Shown: one piece after another, positions 11,773-62,612 of the stretch
Position numbering within the stretch: the first letter of the stretch is position 1
Layout: each line of letters opens with the position of its first letter
Assembly: GCA_963931925.1 (NCBI GenBank)
Contig: OZ007576.1
Span: 12,475,082 to 12,539,081 of the forward strand
Reading direction: 5' to 3'
DNA from: Onchidella celtica
Taxonomy: Eukaryota; Mollusca; Gastropoda; Systellommatophora; Onchidiidae
Length of the DNA: 64,000 bases
Notes under the pieces: model-generated
Database searches by the model: none
What the model was told of the DNA's origin: nothing
The model's input: only the letters and a program-made list of their open reading frames with translations
Made by a program: the position numbers and the translations under genes

Positions 11773-14700
11773 GACTGTCAGTCTGTCTGTCTGTCTGATA
11801 TTATTATCATGTACGCTCAAGCATATTCTGGTATGTCCTGATCTGTGACATTAATTTTAGAACCAGTGTCACATTGCTGATTAACCCATATCTTGCTGAG
11901 GTTTTATTTTTTATTCATTTTGACATATATTGTAGGCAATGACAACAGAATGTACAACTGAACCTTCAGCGAAGTCATTTTTTTATATTTTGGGTGAAAT
12001 GGATTTTAATTTGTCCTTAAACTTAAAAAGGGGCGCCAGCAGTAAATGTTACCGTTACTTGATATATCATATGACTACTTTTGGATAAAGTCCCCCGGTG
12101 GCTTGGAGAAAAGATTTATCCCGACCGCACAAACTGATTCCTCTAATTTTGCTGCTTCGACAGAAAGAGGCCAGCGAAGCCACGCCGTGCAACCATGTTC
12201 CAATCGTCCCCGGTTTCCAAACCTCGCAGATCTGTAATTTAACCGCTGACAACGGCTCGCCTTACTATTGCGGACGACCAGTCAAGCCACAACTCAACTG
12301 TAGCGATTATGTATATTCTAGATTCATCTGGGATCCTATACTGCCACCGATGACAGAAGACGAAGTCTGGCTGTTACGTCGGGAGAAAAAGTAACTCAAG
12401 CCTAATTTTTTTTTCATTATAATTTTCTCACATATCCATCAGTCACTTTACAAAGAATTCAGGAGTTAAATAGTTTGTTTTGTTGTTTTTTTTTTCAGAA
12501 AAATTTTCCCACGCATCCATCAGTCACTTTACAATGAGTTCAGGAGTTAAATACTTTGGTGTTGTTTTTTTTTTTTTTTGCATTAAAATATTCCCACGCA
12601 TCCATCAATCACCTTATAAAAAGTTTTTCAGATCGAGAAGTCAAATATTTTTTTCCCCATGGTTGAACCCTTACACCGGCGTGACAAACAGCAACACCAA
12701 ATTCAAAATTTGGCCATGTGAAACCCAGAATTTAGACATTTTATGAACAGGTCATCCTAGTAGTGCGTGTGCATTTGTTTCAAGCGTTATTTACTGATCA
12801 GATGAAGAAAAAAAAATGGAATAAATTGCTCCTCTGACTGATACATTTAATCGTCTCTCGAATGTTCCCAGAGGCCCAGATAACATAATACTATATAGGC
12901 CTTTCTATATAATTATGATTTTTTAAGAGGAGGCAGGGAACGCGGAGCCATCAGTTGTATTTCACTGGCCTCCCCGTTCGACGGCACTTTTAAGCGAGGG
13001 CGATAGCGTGTGTATGTGTGTGCGTATGTGTGTATGTGCGAGTGTGTGTGTTTGTGTGTGTATGCAGGTGTATGTGTTTTCATTCAGTTTGTAATCAAAC
13101 TGTGGAAATATAGGATTACCTGATAATTGTTTCTCTTTGTTCTTGAAGGGTTCGACACATTACAGGATCATTGCATGTAGTTGTCAACGTTGTACGTGAC
13201 AATCCTGTGAATGAACCAAGACATCTGATCCCACACGTTCCGTGTCACAAGGTCCAGCCACGAAAGACCTGGGACACATCACGACCGGCAGGCTATTTCT
13301 ACAACAAGCAGTGGCTGCCTCTGGACTGTAAGATGGTCACAGACGTCAAACAAGAGTGTTTCAAGAATCTGCAGGTGATGTCATGAGTTACAAATCCTGT
13401 ACTATCCTGCCAGATGCGTGAAATCCTAGATATTTCGTTATTCTTGACCCAGTCGCACCTAGATCATTAGATGGCTGTACCAGTTTTCATTACCTCTTGC
13501 CTAAGAGAAGTGACATAACTCTGCACAAAAGACACCCAATGTTGTTCTTTTTCTTCAATTTGGGGACACGTTCGTCTAGAGGCAAGGTGCTCGCCTCTCA
13601 TGCTGAAGGTGCCAGCTTCGATTCCCGGTCGGTGCAGACAAGTTGGAATCTTTTTGGGGGGGAAAAATTTCTGTCCCTGATCCTATGGTGGGTAGGATTG
13701 AGCACCTAGTCTTCTCGGATAAAGTTTAAAAAAAAAAAAAAAAAACAACTCGGAGAGTACATGTGTATTTTGCGCACGTTAAAGATACCTTGGCAGTTGA
13801 CAGTCGAAAAGAGTAGGCCGAACAAGACCGCTGCCCGGGCAAAACTCTAAAAAGCGAATCCCACTAGAAATAAGACCAAGAAAAATAAAAACAAGAAAAA
13901 CGAGGTGCAATTATGGTGGGACGTTTTTTTATAGTCTTATTAATGACAGTGGGCGCGTTGCTTAATCATTCTAGAACAGAAAGCGTTCTTTGTCAAATTA
14001 ATGCACTTTGTCACTATTTTCTTGGTTTTGGCCCCCTGGAAATCGAACTCTCCCACGTTGAGCTAGAACCACGGGTGTTCAGGTACGGCCCTTGGAGACG
14101 AAATGACATTTCAGTAACGGGGGCAAATTTAATACCATCAACTTTCCCGACGGACGACAACGTCGCTGGACACCACCTGCCGGGCCCTTTACACCTTTAG
14201 AGGCCCTAAACACTAAGAAGATTTGTTGGGCCCATAAAATATAAACAAAAGTAAACCATAAAATAAAATTCTATTTTTCCGAATTGAAACAAAACTTACA
14301 GTGAGATGGAACATCATGTTTATTTTTGTTTATTTTCACTTTATTTTTTATTTGAAAACTCTTCTCCTTCTCTAATTGCAAAGACTTTGATCAGATCTTC
14401 AAAACTGTTCTTACATAACACATATGCTTCTATACTTAAGTGAAATCATTTCTATGATGCTCCCCTTCCCTTGATGCCCTAAGAATATGCTTTTTTATCC
14501 AGCCCTGATCACCTGATTTGCAGAGGGATGGCTCGTATGTGATTTTAATTTCTCTTCCTTTATTCCAGAACTATTTGGCTGGATTACTGTTTAAGTGGTC
14601 TAGTCCACAGCACCCGCTCCGTTCCGTTATGTTACGAAAAATGACGTATGACAAAGTATGATACGTGTGACACTCTTTGCCTCTTTATACTTGTCCACAG

Positions 14701-17700
14701 AATAACTTCCGCTCCGCTCGTCAATGCTATAGAGGCAAAGAGTGTTGTACTTTGTCATACGTCATTTTCCGTAAAATAGCGGAGCGGAGCGGATGCTGTG
14801 GATAAGACCACTAAGCGATTGTCTTGTTAGTTACTGACGATCGATAACTGACTGATCTTTTGTTGTTGTTTTTTTTCTTCTGGGTACAGATTTTCTTCCT
14901 AGGTGATTCTAACAGCAGAGGTCATTACGACATCATTAGCAACATCACAAATTGTTCCAGCATTATAAAACGGCTTTACGAGGCCTGGCATAAACCGCTC
15001 ATCTGTAATAACGAACAGCTGAATTTTACTATGAAATGGCTACCTCACTCCAGTCCATTTCTGAACGCAGATGTAAGTATTACCCGAGTCACAGAATACC
15101 GAGACGAACCAGTCCTTGTTTCATTATGATGTCCAGAATTTGCATGCGTGTAAACACAATGAGTACTACCAGAGAGTATAGATGTATAGAGAGGGTTCAC
15201 CTCCGCCAACTCGCGAAACTAGGTCGCTGCGGTAAACAAGAAATTGAAGAATTGAAAGAGACCTTCTTCACCAAAGATAGTGTGCATATCTGTTTACTGT
15301 GCTTTATTTATATTTTTTGGGCCGATTGAAACTATTTAAAACCGTTTGTAAGCTCTTACGCCCCGTGGAAATGCACACATGGGTATTGTTTATCGCAGCG
15401 ACCTACTTTCCGCTCCATGTTAACAGTGGTTTCGCAGAGCCTCCCGTGTCTCGCAGTACAATCGACCAAGAGTGAACCCTCTCTAAATATCCATACTCTC
15501 TGGTACTGCTCACAGAGTTCTGTGGTACTACTCTTTTTCGTTCAGTTATGAAGAGATGTGGTGCGAATTGTTGCATTGTTGTCATGGATGATACGCGTAA
15601 GCCGACGGACGGAATTTGGCATAATATATTCTTTATCATGTCGACATGCTTTCTTCATACTCGAACTATATAAAAGTTAATCAAAACCTCATGATAGGGG
15701 GAGAGGCATAATTCAAGAAGCAGAAGGAGCTGAATTATTTTCCTTTTCTGTCATTTCTGCGAGAAATCATACTTCTGCCAGTGTAAGTGTGAAATCTTGC
15801 ACAAAATAGATCTCTTTCTTGTCTCCAAAACAAAAAATGAGAAGGACAGTGGAATGAAAATATAGAAATAGGCCCATTTGCAAAGTTATAACTATTATGG
15901 TAGTGTAACACGGGGTAATGGAGCTGGTAAATGATAAAGCCTGGAGTAAATCTGCTGCAGTTGATTCATTGCAACTGGAAACAGATCTATATCCTATTAC
16001 ACCATTCTTGTTTCTTGCTCAGACAAGGTGGGACTTCGCGAACTGGACAGTTGCAACAAATAAGGCTATAGATGACATACCGAGCACAGGCAGTTATGTC
16101 GTCTATCTCAACCACTACCTGCATTTTGTTGCCACACATGTAAGTGCATTTCGACAGATGCTGGTCACTATCCGAGATGCCCTAAAACGCCTCTTTGCAA
16201 GGAATCCGAACGTCACTGTTGTTTTGCAGGTATGTAACTTCACGTTCTCGTGTTGACACTTGCACACATAAATAAATAAATAAATAAATAAATACATGTA
16301 AATAACGAATGTTCTTACAAGTATGCGCAACCCCCAATTTTTTTGCGCTTGGGGGTACGTATTTTAAAGCCTTTTCGTGACCCCAGAGCTAGAGAGCTCC
16401 TCCCAAAATACTCGTAACAACAGCCTTTATTAATTATTCTTTCAGACTTTTTTTTTGTTTGTTTCCCTCCTGTTTTTTTGTTGAAAGGGCAGGGGGCAGG
16501 GTTAGAGATTCGATAAGATTTAAGGTTGAGGATAAGGACAGGGTTAGGGATAGAATGCAGACGTAGCGCCCCTGGCGTTAAAACGCTTGGGGAGCGTCGC
16601 TACTTATAACAACAGCCATAAATAAATAAATAAATAAATAAATAATAAAAACCCGGGCGATTTTCATTGAAAGACCTACGGCCGCTCATGCAGGTCGGAG
16701 TTGTATGAAATTTTGACGGTGTTTTCTTTTCTGCTTTCGCGCAGCGGGAGAAGTAGTTTTAGATTTAGAGACCTATATTGATGAAAAAGTATTTTTTCTG
16801 AGTTTGCTCTGATGAAGAGTTGCCTTTTGAATATTTCATGGATCGAGAAGTAACTTTTACTTTCACCTCATTTGTTCACAGTTTCAAGACGAGAGTTCAC
16901 TTTGTATTCATGTGCTTAAAAAAAAAAAATGTACAGTACAGTACAGTTACTTTACCCCGTCCGTATACGGTACAAAACTAAGCCCCTTTCTTGCTAAAGA
17001 TGTCACCGGAATCTAGAACTAGAAGTTTGATTCATTAGCCGAGACTCTGAGCTGTTGGATTATCAGATTTTGCCAATTTTGGTGCAGTTTTGTTGACAAG
17101 TGCTTTGGCTTTCTCCGCTCGTCTCACATCTCTTGAATTGTCGAAAAATGCCCGTAAAATGCATGGAGGTTGTTTCAATTAGTGGTAATGTGGTAATTTT
17201 TTTTTTTTTTAAATTTAAGTAAGCTCTATCTTATCAAGCCGCTTGGACCTAAGGAGAATAATTATGAGCAGATCGGGCTTGACAGAATCAATCACAATCA
17301 CAGAGAGCGCGGTAGAGAGAGAGGGGTTGGGAGTAGGGATGGAGGTGGGGTGGGGCAGAGGGGGGGGGAGGAGAGGGCGGAAACAGGTTTATACCGGGCG
17401 GCAGTAATATTTAATGTACAGTCTTCTTCGATTTGTGGGTACTTTGCATGTACTATAATGGAGCTACAGGGAGAACATGTAACCAATTTAAAACTTCATG
17501 ACTACGTGGCCAAAAACTCAGAAACTTTGTGTACTGTCTCATTTTTCTGACGATGAATTACGTGGATACATTCATTTCGGACACAAATCATTCTTTGATA
17601 TTATTTGTTTACAATTTTTTTTTTTTGAGCTGCACAAATTGAAACGCATTTTTGTGGAGTAGAATCAAAAAGCATCGCCAGAAATTGCGTCCTTGACCTC

Positions 17701-18292
17701 TCTTTACACATTGGTGGTCGAAAATCAACGTTATCACATCTGTGTATTTCTGCGTGAAATTGCTCTGTAACGGTAAGTTCTATTAGACATTGCACACCGA
17801 ATCCAACTGCTGTTTTAATGTAGCCTGGATCTAGATAATTACACGGTTGGGCCTGGTAAATGGAAACTGCAAGATTTGTCTTGCCCGGGTCGGCTAGTTC
17901 ATATAAGATGTGCTGTGTTGTTATTGTGAATTCCCGTTGATGTAGTACCCAAGAATTTTTAATAAATAATAGTTATCACAACTGTTATTTCTAGGATTAT
18001 TCTCACTTTAACTTATAACCAGTTACTTTAACCTACATGTTCGCAGGGACCACATGTCATTTGGTGGCTGGCAAATAAAACCCCGTACCAGCTGGGAGAC
18101 AACATCAACCGCTTCATGGTTGCCGTGGAGATGGAGGTTTTCAGAGACATGAGAAATAAAATAATTTATCAGCCGTTCGAAGACTTGACAGTAGCTGAGG
18201 AGAACGACAGTCTTCACCCAGAGTCCGCTCTTTTCTTAGTGCAGCAATTACTTGATAGAGTTTGTGGACAGAGACAGGATTCCAAGCTATGA
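7001..18292 (+). CDS. NXPE-family protein (neurexophilin and PC-esterase domains), 8 exons
   Basis: join(7001..7206, 9884..10117, 11265..11373, 12164..12390, 13149..13374, 14890..15072, 16023..16229, 18047..18292), 1638 nt, 545 aa plus stop, all junctions GT-AG and in phase. Exons 2-3 give the Ig-like neurexophilin/filamin-type domain (KLGDTVALLITIRDGR, GGDELRVWL, DFDNGTYLA, VRATLVYPRE). Exons 4-5 give the cysteine-containing linker (CNLTADNGSPYYC, LNCSDY). Exons 6-8 give the PC-esterase (SGNH hydrolase-type) domain: nucleophile block IFFLGDSNSRG, middle block YVVYLNHYLHF, and a C-terminal DSLHPE with the Asp/His pair expected of the triad. Family members are about 540-560 aa and are secreted or Golgi-facing; their substrates are poorly known. 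No signal peptide or membrane anchor is visible, so an upstream exon probably exists. The gene runs tail-to-tail towards the dynein gene. Confidence 0.85.
7366..7566. mobile_element. Foldback MITE, family E, copy 1
   Basis: About 200 bp bounded by TTAA on each side with inverted ends GCTGGGTTTCCATGTG and CATAATGAAAACACGGC; the interior repeats GGAAACG/CGTTTCC. Copies at 31603-31772 and, interrupted, 44013-45478. The TTAA flanks suggest a piggyBac-type or TTAA-targeting source; that is inference. Lies in NXPE intron 1. Confidence 0.7.
7567..9444. other. NXPE intron 1, no exon recognised
   Basis: About 8350-8480 belongs to an interspersed repeat (CCTGAATACGAA...AATAAAGAACGTG...CCGTGCCG) with copies at about 11090-11210 and, reversed, near 59165-59280. 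A degenerate telomere-like stretch built on TTAGGGTTA lies at 9290-9325. Nothing coding is seen. Confidence 0.5.
9445..9840. mobile_element. MITE family C, copy 1 (carries CTCF-like motif)
   Basis: Matches the copy at 22651-23008 over most of its length (AAATCGTGCAC, TTGATATAATGATAAATTAAT, AATTACAAAATA, TTTTCCCT, and the motif CCGCTAGGTGGCGGT at 9784-9798). A third partial copy is at about 58725-58960. Ends roughly 45 bases before NXPE exon 2. Confidence 0.75.
9884..10117 (+). CDS. NXPE exon 2 (neurexophilin-like domain, first half)
   Basis: Encodes HCSLVTIGSSTFKLGDTVAL then RDGRARPKNRGGDELRVWL and FDNGTYLAT, diagnostic of NXPE proteins. Donor GAG/GTAAGG. The acceptor is ambiguous: AATAG at 9879-9883 fits the phase of exon 1; CAG at 9864-9866 has a different phase and would need another upstream exon. 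A stop at 9861-9863 bars anything further left. Confidence 0.85.
10530..10860 (+). mobile_element. tRNA-Leu/Ser-like SINE-type repeat, copy 1
   Basis: Contains an A-box-like TGGCCGAACGG (about 10676) and a B-box GGTTCGATCC (10742-10751) at tRNA-like spacing with a long variable arm, but flanks do not form an acceptor stem. Upstream (CAATAAAAGACACCGCTTGA, TAGTTCGGCTGCGAT) and downstream sequence is shared with 29330-29605, showing a dispersed element rather than a tRNA gene. Confidence 0.6.
11265..11373 (+). CDS. NXPE exon 3 (neurexophilin-like domain, second half)
   Basis: Acceptor CTCTACAG, donor CAG/GTCAGT. Reads VRATLVYPREYIQIILMSHV to FIGGFVNIQ, the V-x-LV-P-E block that follows the NGTY block in the family. 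Phase 2 in, phase 0 out. Confidence 0.85.
11695..11800. repeat. (CTGT/CTAT)n microsatellite
   Basis: About 100 bp of tetranucleotide repeat in NXPE intron 3. Confidence 0.9.
12164..12390 (+). CDS. NXPE exon 4 (Cys-rich linker)
   Basis: A pyrimidine-rich acceptor (ATTTTGCTGCTTCGACAG) precedes KEASEATPCNHV; then ICNLTADNGSPYYCGRPV and LNCSDYVYSRFIWD. The C-NLT-x-x-N-x-GSP-YYC pattern is typical of NXPE proteins. Donor AAAAA/GTAACT, phase 2. The open frame extends upstream to 12089, but only this acceptor matches the preceding phase 0. Confidence 0.85.
12420..12660. repeat. Three tandem copies of an ~85-bp unit
   Basis: CATCCATCAGTCACTTTACA and AGGAGTTAAAT recur three times (about 12434, 12513 and 12598), separated by poly-T tracts. 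Located just after NXPE exon 4. Confidence 0.7.
13149..13374 (+). CDS. NXPE exon 5
   Basis: Acceptor TTGAAG, donor CAG/GTGATG. Encodes VRHITGSLHVVVNVV and KTWDTSRPAGYFYNKQWLPL then DCKMVTDV...CFKNLQ, the stretch immediately before the esterase nucleophile block. Phase 2 in, 0 out. Confidence 0.85.
13559..13900 (+). mobile_element. tRNA-derived SINE, copy 1
   Basis: Head reads CTAGAGGCAAGGTGCTCGCC then TTCGATTCCCGGTCGGTGCA (B-box-like), followed by a body with CCTATGGTGGGTAGGATTGA, GATACCTTGGCAGTTGACAG and CCGAACAAGACCGCTGCC. Other copies: 23719-24650 and 53928-54350 (plus), 51705-51978 and 52500-52770 (minus), plus a 3' tail alone at about 25775-25865. Confidence 0.8.
14596..14815. mobile_element. 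Foldback element (GTCCACAG family), empty copy
   Basis: A nearly perfect hairpin: the left arm AGTGGTCTAGTCCACAGC through AATGACGTATGACAAAGTA is mirrored by TACTTTGTCATACGTCATTT through GCGGATGCTGTGG and AAGACCACT. Same family as 55075-55430 (with captured dynein exon) and 61676-62612 (with internal array). Lies in NXPE intron 5. Confidence 0.8.
14890..15072 (+). CDS. NXPE exon 6 (esterase nucleophile block)
   Basis: Acceptor TTCTTCTGGGTACAG, donor GAT/GTAAGT. Opens with IFFLGDSNSRGHYD; the Ser of GDS is the predicted nucleophile of the SGNH-type PC-esterase fold. Sixty-one codons, phase 0 at both ends. Confidence 0.9.
15079..15630. mobile_element. MITE family F copy split by a second foldback element
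   Basis: The outer parts match family F (CCGAGTCACAGAATACCGAG; ACAGAGTTCTGTGGTACTA; GAATTGTTGCAT; GACGGACGGAATTTGGC). Between about 15162 and 15512 lies an insert with inverted arms TACCAGAGAGTAT...GAGAGGGTTCAC and GTGAACCCTCTC...ATACTCTCTGGTA, plus an inner pair GTCGCTGCGGTAAACAA and TTGTTTATCGCAGCGAC. Immediately follows NXPE exon 6. Confidence 0.65.
16023..16229 (+). CDS. NXPE exon 7 (esterase middle block)
   Basis: Acceptor TTGTTTCTTGCTCAG, donor CAG/GTATGT. Reads TRWDFANWTVATNKAIDDIP then YVVYLNHYLHFVATHVSAFR, equivalent to the family block ending in an H-F motif. Phase 0 at both ends. Confidence 0.88.
16309..16617 (+). mobile_element. Mutator-like MITE family D, copy 1
   Basis: Ends GAATGTTCTTACAAG and TACTTATAACAACAGCC; inside, a block CAGGGTTAGAGATTCGATAA. 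It sits between (AAAT)n tracts, which hides any target duplication. Other copies: 20566-20876, 28669-28974 (reverse), 59388-59670. Confidence 0.75.
17620..17775 (-). repeat. Diverged copy of a ~310-bp interspersed repeat
   Basis: TTTTGAGCTG, AGTAGAATCAAAAAGCAT, TTTACACATTG and ATCACATCTGTGTATT occur in the same order as in 37385-37725 and 60818-61150. Function unknown. Confidence 0.5.
18047..18292 (+). CDS. NXPE exon 8 (terminal; catalytic Asp/His)
   Basis: Acceptor ACATGTTCGCAG. Reads GPHVIWWLANKTPYQLGDNI to the stop at 18290-18292. DSLHPE supplies the Asp and His expected at the C-terminal catalytic site. Possible poly(A) signals AATAAA lie near 18544 and 18676. Confidence 0.88.
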   Translation, partial: GPHVIWWLANKTPYQLGDNINRFMVAVEMEVFRDMRNKIIYQPFEDLTVAEENDSLHPESALFLVQQLLDRVCGQRQDSKL

Positions 18293-20385
18293 CCAGGAAG
18301 ATGTCCCAGTCGACTGAAAGTATGGCCTACATAAACGGCCGTGATCTGGCTGTCCAGCGATGGGATGTTTAATGTACAGGTTGCGTCGATTTGTGGATCC
18401 TTTGCATGGATTCATGTAAGATGTGTTGTGTAATGCAGTGAACTTACTAATACTTCGCATCCTTAAGGCACCACAACAGAAGATTTAAAAAGAATATTTT
18501 TGCAGAGTAGTTTTATATGGCCCAAACTGCAAACAAATTTTAAAAAATAAACAAGAAGGAAAGAAAGAAGGCAAAGTTACCCCATTGCAGAAACCAGCAC
18601 AAAGTATAGTGCCAGCTGTTGTGAATTAGAAGCTGTAGACGTGTTCTCTGAGCCTGTAAGTTGCAGTGAACTCAAATAAATACAGGCTTACACATTACAG
18701 TCAGCCGGGTCGGATTTAGATGAAGAGACGCCCCAGACTATTCTAGCTGTGAGGCCCCTCTCAAATCCCCCACCTTTATGCCTAGAGGATGATGGACGTT
18801 TTTAAATAACTTGAGCAACGACAATGATGAGGATAGGTGTTTAAAATTCAACACTTCGCAATTCCTTCTCGAAAAGACATAAGCGAGGAAAATTACAATA
18901 CATTTATTCAGAAACTTCAGTGCATTGAAAGATCATAAGTAAGAAAAGGTAACCTGTGTCACAAAATAGTATGCAGATTGGCCCGAGGCGGCGAGGGCTC
19001 TTCGGTGAGGCCGTAGGCTTCAGCCTATCTAGCCAGATGGTTAAATCCGGCACTGACAACAGGCAATATAAACCTCTCCAAAACATTTGATTTCGTTATT
19101 ACTACACATCTGATTCCAGTTTAATTGACATAGTGTTGATTCTTCTAAACTGAGACCATGCAGCTTTATAAAACTCATTGGGTGACAAATCCCATTATCC
19201 CTTACAGTATAACACATCAAGTACTTGATGTGCATGATTATATGAATAGCTTATGCTTACCAGAGCTTTTGCTTTACCAGTTACGAATGTGTTATACTTT
19301 TGCAGGAGTTTTGTTTGCTGAATATGAATGTATTAATTATGATAAGCCAGTCATTATGTTCCTACAATACTTGCAATAACTGATTGGAGCACATGTGCCC
19401 CAGACTGCATAATGCAAGTGCTTTTGTATTTGTTCAAATGTTTTGATGTGTTTTTTTTATATTTTGTTTCTGGTGGTATCACAAAGAAATGTATGGAGAA
19501 GCTTGCCGCTTCTAGTCTTTGCATGCAAACTTGATACAACTTTGTTGAACTGTAAAATATGACTTGTTAATAAAGAAAGAAATAAACGAACAGATAATAT
19601 AATTACTAAATTAGCAACTGAAATGACGCATGAAAGTGAAAAAAACCCAGGGGTGAAAAATGAATATAAAAAATTAAGAGAGTCAAATTGTACTTGAAAT
19701 AAATTGGTATATTATTTGTAAAACATTTCCACACATGGCCATTGATATAATTATTTGTGGTGTACACTACAAAAACATGAGCATAGACGCATATGTGTAA
19801 ACGTTTGAGCAGCGCTACTTGATTTATAGAAACAACGGACAGTTTAGTGTACACAGGACGTTTTACACACACATGCATAGGACTAGGATTAAACACTATA
19901 TGGGGAGGTAACCTGCAAAACCTGTTATATAAGTTACATTTAAGAAAAAAAATGAGTTGCGGTCCTTAACTTCAAATCGGCCGTAAAGGTTACCTGTCTA
20001 TTTCTAAAACATTATGGCAATCAAAACGTGCGAAGACAATGTGTTTTTCATTTTCAAAATGTAAACACCCCTCTCAGATTCAGCACTATGCTGTGTCAAA
20101 AGTAGCGCGTTTTCTCAAAATCAATATAAAGTCAATACAAAGGTTTTGCCAGTTACCTCCTCATATTATGTATACAGATACCATTACTGTGATAACTTGG
20201 CATTCACAAACACACAAATACATTCGCAAACACGTGCAGAGTAAACGTAAGCATCCTTATTGTTATCATACTGTTGTAAACATTGAGCCACCTTCTACCT
20301 GGGTGTTCTCCTGTTGTGTTGCATTCTAACCACTCAACACCGGTGGTGACCTTTGTGTCACTTTCCATTCGGTATGTCAAGCAGC
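18293..20385. other. Convergent intergenic region between NXPE and DNAH10
   Basis: Holds the likely 3' UTR of NXPE, a reversed family A MITE at 18712-19062 (starts GTCGGATTTAGATGAAG, ends TTAAATCCGGCACTG), and otherwise AT-rich sequence. No AATAAA is seen on the minus strand within about 400 bases after the DNAH10 stop, so that 3' end is undefined. Confidence 0.5.
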
Positions 20386-60343
<39,958 letters not shown>

Positions 60344-60597
60344 CTGGGAATGACAGAAATCACAAAGTTTAACACAGTACATGAGCTTCACTGAGACTCG
60401 ATGAAAGCATGCAATATGTACACTGAATATTCTTAAAGCATACAATGCTTTATGTCACCAACAAAAATTTATAATTCATTATTAAATGAATATTAATAGA
60501 TATTCAAATATCATTATAATACTTTAGCATACAAGTTGTGAGGTGAACTGTTGTGAGTTGCGAACTGCGCCTAACAGGCTGCGTTACAATTTACTCT

Positions 60598-60775
60598 GAG
60601 ATAGAGAGAGATAGAGAGAGGTAGAGAGAGTGAAAGTGAGAGAGAGAGAGAGAGAGAGAGGGTGAGAGAAAGAAAGAGCGAGCGAGAGAGCTTCTGTAAA
60701 GCGCATAGAGCATTTCTAATGGCAATGGATATGCGCTATATAAATGCCATCCATTGTTATTATTATTATTTTAAT
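60598..60775. repeat. (GA)n microsatellite with LINE/SINE tail motif
   Basis: GA-rich run to about 60690, then TGTAAAGCGCATAGAGCATT and GCGCTATATAAATGCCAT followed by (ATT)n, a widespread invertebrate retroelement 3' tail. Confidence 0.75.
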
Positions 60776-60817
60776 GTCAGTGTTGATATCATATTATACA
60801 GGAAGTAAGGCCCCCTA

Positions 60818-61150
60818 ATCATGAACGGTTTTTTAAAAACCGCTGAGTCTTAAATTCTACAAAATATTATATTACTCATAGAAAGGCGTAAAGGTGTACG
60901 TGGGCATATTTTAAAAGGACTTGAAGTTCACTATATTTTAATGCTTTGGTTGATTTTAGCCACAACTAAGTTGAACAGAAGAAAGTATTCCGACATTTTG
61001 AGCTGGGAAAAAAAAGACGCATTTTCTTCGAGTAGAATTAAAATGCATGACAGGAAAGTTCGTTCCGCGCCTCAGTTTACACATTGATGATGGAAACTCA
61101 ACTTTAAAAATCACATCATTCTGTGTATTCCCCGAGTCAGCGGGCCAACT
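60818..61150. repeat. ~310-bp interspersed repeat, copy 2
   Basis: Same order of blocks as 37385-37725, about 80% alike by eye. Continues into unrelated sequence at 61150. Confidence 0.7.
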
Positions 61151-61675
61151 AGTTTCAACAAAAGCGCATAGCTCATTCTCTAGTCATCTTCGATGCTCTA
61201 GGCCCATTGCGGATATCGGCCATTTTAGTTGTCAGGACCGACGATTAACTATAGCGATGGTAGCACTGATTCTGATTCGTTAGCTGATTTGCACTGTGAG
61301 CACTTCAGGCGTCGCAAACCAATCGGCGGCGAGCTAAAAAAAAAAGTTCACTACAGTAAATAATGACACGTGCGTTCACGCACATGGGAGGCATTTTAAC
61401 CGCTTAGACATATCTCGAAGTTACGCTCGTCAGCTGATCCACCCGCCATTTTAGGTGTCGGAAGTGCAAAACAAAAACACTCTGTGACGTCATTCACAAT
61501 GGGCCTTTTGAAAATGTATTTGCTGAAAAGCCTACTTTCAACGCATAATAATATGGTGGCCTTTTTCATGTCTCTTTTTAAGGGAAGATTTTGAGCGGCA
61601 TCGGATGACTGATAGGACGGACTCAGTGTATCAGCGTGTAATTCATGTTGCTATTGTTTTGTTTATTATTTAGTG

Positions 61676-62612
61676 GTCTTGTCCACAGGATCCGCTCTGC
61701 TCCGCTATGTTAGGAAAAATGACGTATGACAAAGTGAAATACTCTCTGCGTAGGTATACTTGTCCACAGGATCCGCTCTGCTCCGCTATGTTAGGAAAAA
61801 TGACGTATGACAAAGTGAAATACTCTCTGCGTAGGTATACTTGTCCACAGGATCCGCTCTAATCCGCTATGTTAGGAAAAATGACGTATGACAAAGTGAA
61901 ATACTCTCTGCTTATGTATACTTGTCCACAGCATCCGCTCTGCTCCGCTATGTTAGGAAAAATGACGTATGACAAAGTGAAATACTCTCTGATTATGTAT
62001 ACTTGTCCACAGGATCCGCTCTGCTCCGCCATGTTAGGAAAAATGACGTATGACAAAGTGAAATACTCTCTGCGTAGGTATACTTGTCCACAGGATCCGC
62101 TCTGCTCCGCTATGTTAGGAAAAATGACGTATGACAAAGTGAAATACTCTCTGCTTATGTATACTTGTCCACAGCATCCGCTCTGCTCCGCTATGTTAGG
62201 AAAAATGACGTATGACAAAGTGAAATACTCTCTGATTATGTATACTTGTCCACAGGATCCGCTCTGCTCCGCCATGTTAGGAAAAATGACGTATGACAAA
62301 GTGAAATACTCTCTGCGTAGGTATACTTGTCCACAGGATCCGCTCTGCTCCGCTATGTTAGGAAAAATGACGTATGACAAAGTGAAATACTCTCTGCTTA
62401 TGTATACTTGTCCACAGCATCCACCCTGCTCCGCCATGTTAGGAAAAATGACGTATGACAAAGTGAAATATTCTACTCTCTGCTTATGTATACTTGCCAA
62501 CAGGATCCACTCCTCACCGCAATATAGAGGCAAATAGTGTTTTACTGTGTCAAACGTGATTTTCTGCAAAGTAACAGAGCGGATGCTGTGGCCAAGACCA
62601 CTTACTTTGGCA
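61676..62612. mobile_element. Foldback element (GTCCACAG family) with internal 81-bp array
   Basis: Left end AGTGGTCTTGTCCACAGG, right end GCGGATGCTGTGGCCAAGACCACT. Between them ten 81-bp units (GTCCACAG at 61681, 61762, 61843, 61924, 62005, 62086, 62167, 62248, 62329, 62410) and one diverged unit. Units fall into three types (GCGTAGG, CTTATG, GATTATG) repeating every 243 bp. Both strands stay open for over 220 codons only because 81 is divisible by three. Confidence 0.9.

Noticed and set aside
12098..12163. Upstream extension of NXPE exon 4
   Set aside because: The open frame continues, but only the acceptor at 12161-12163 gives the phase required by exon 3.
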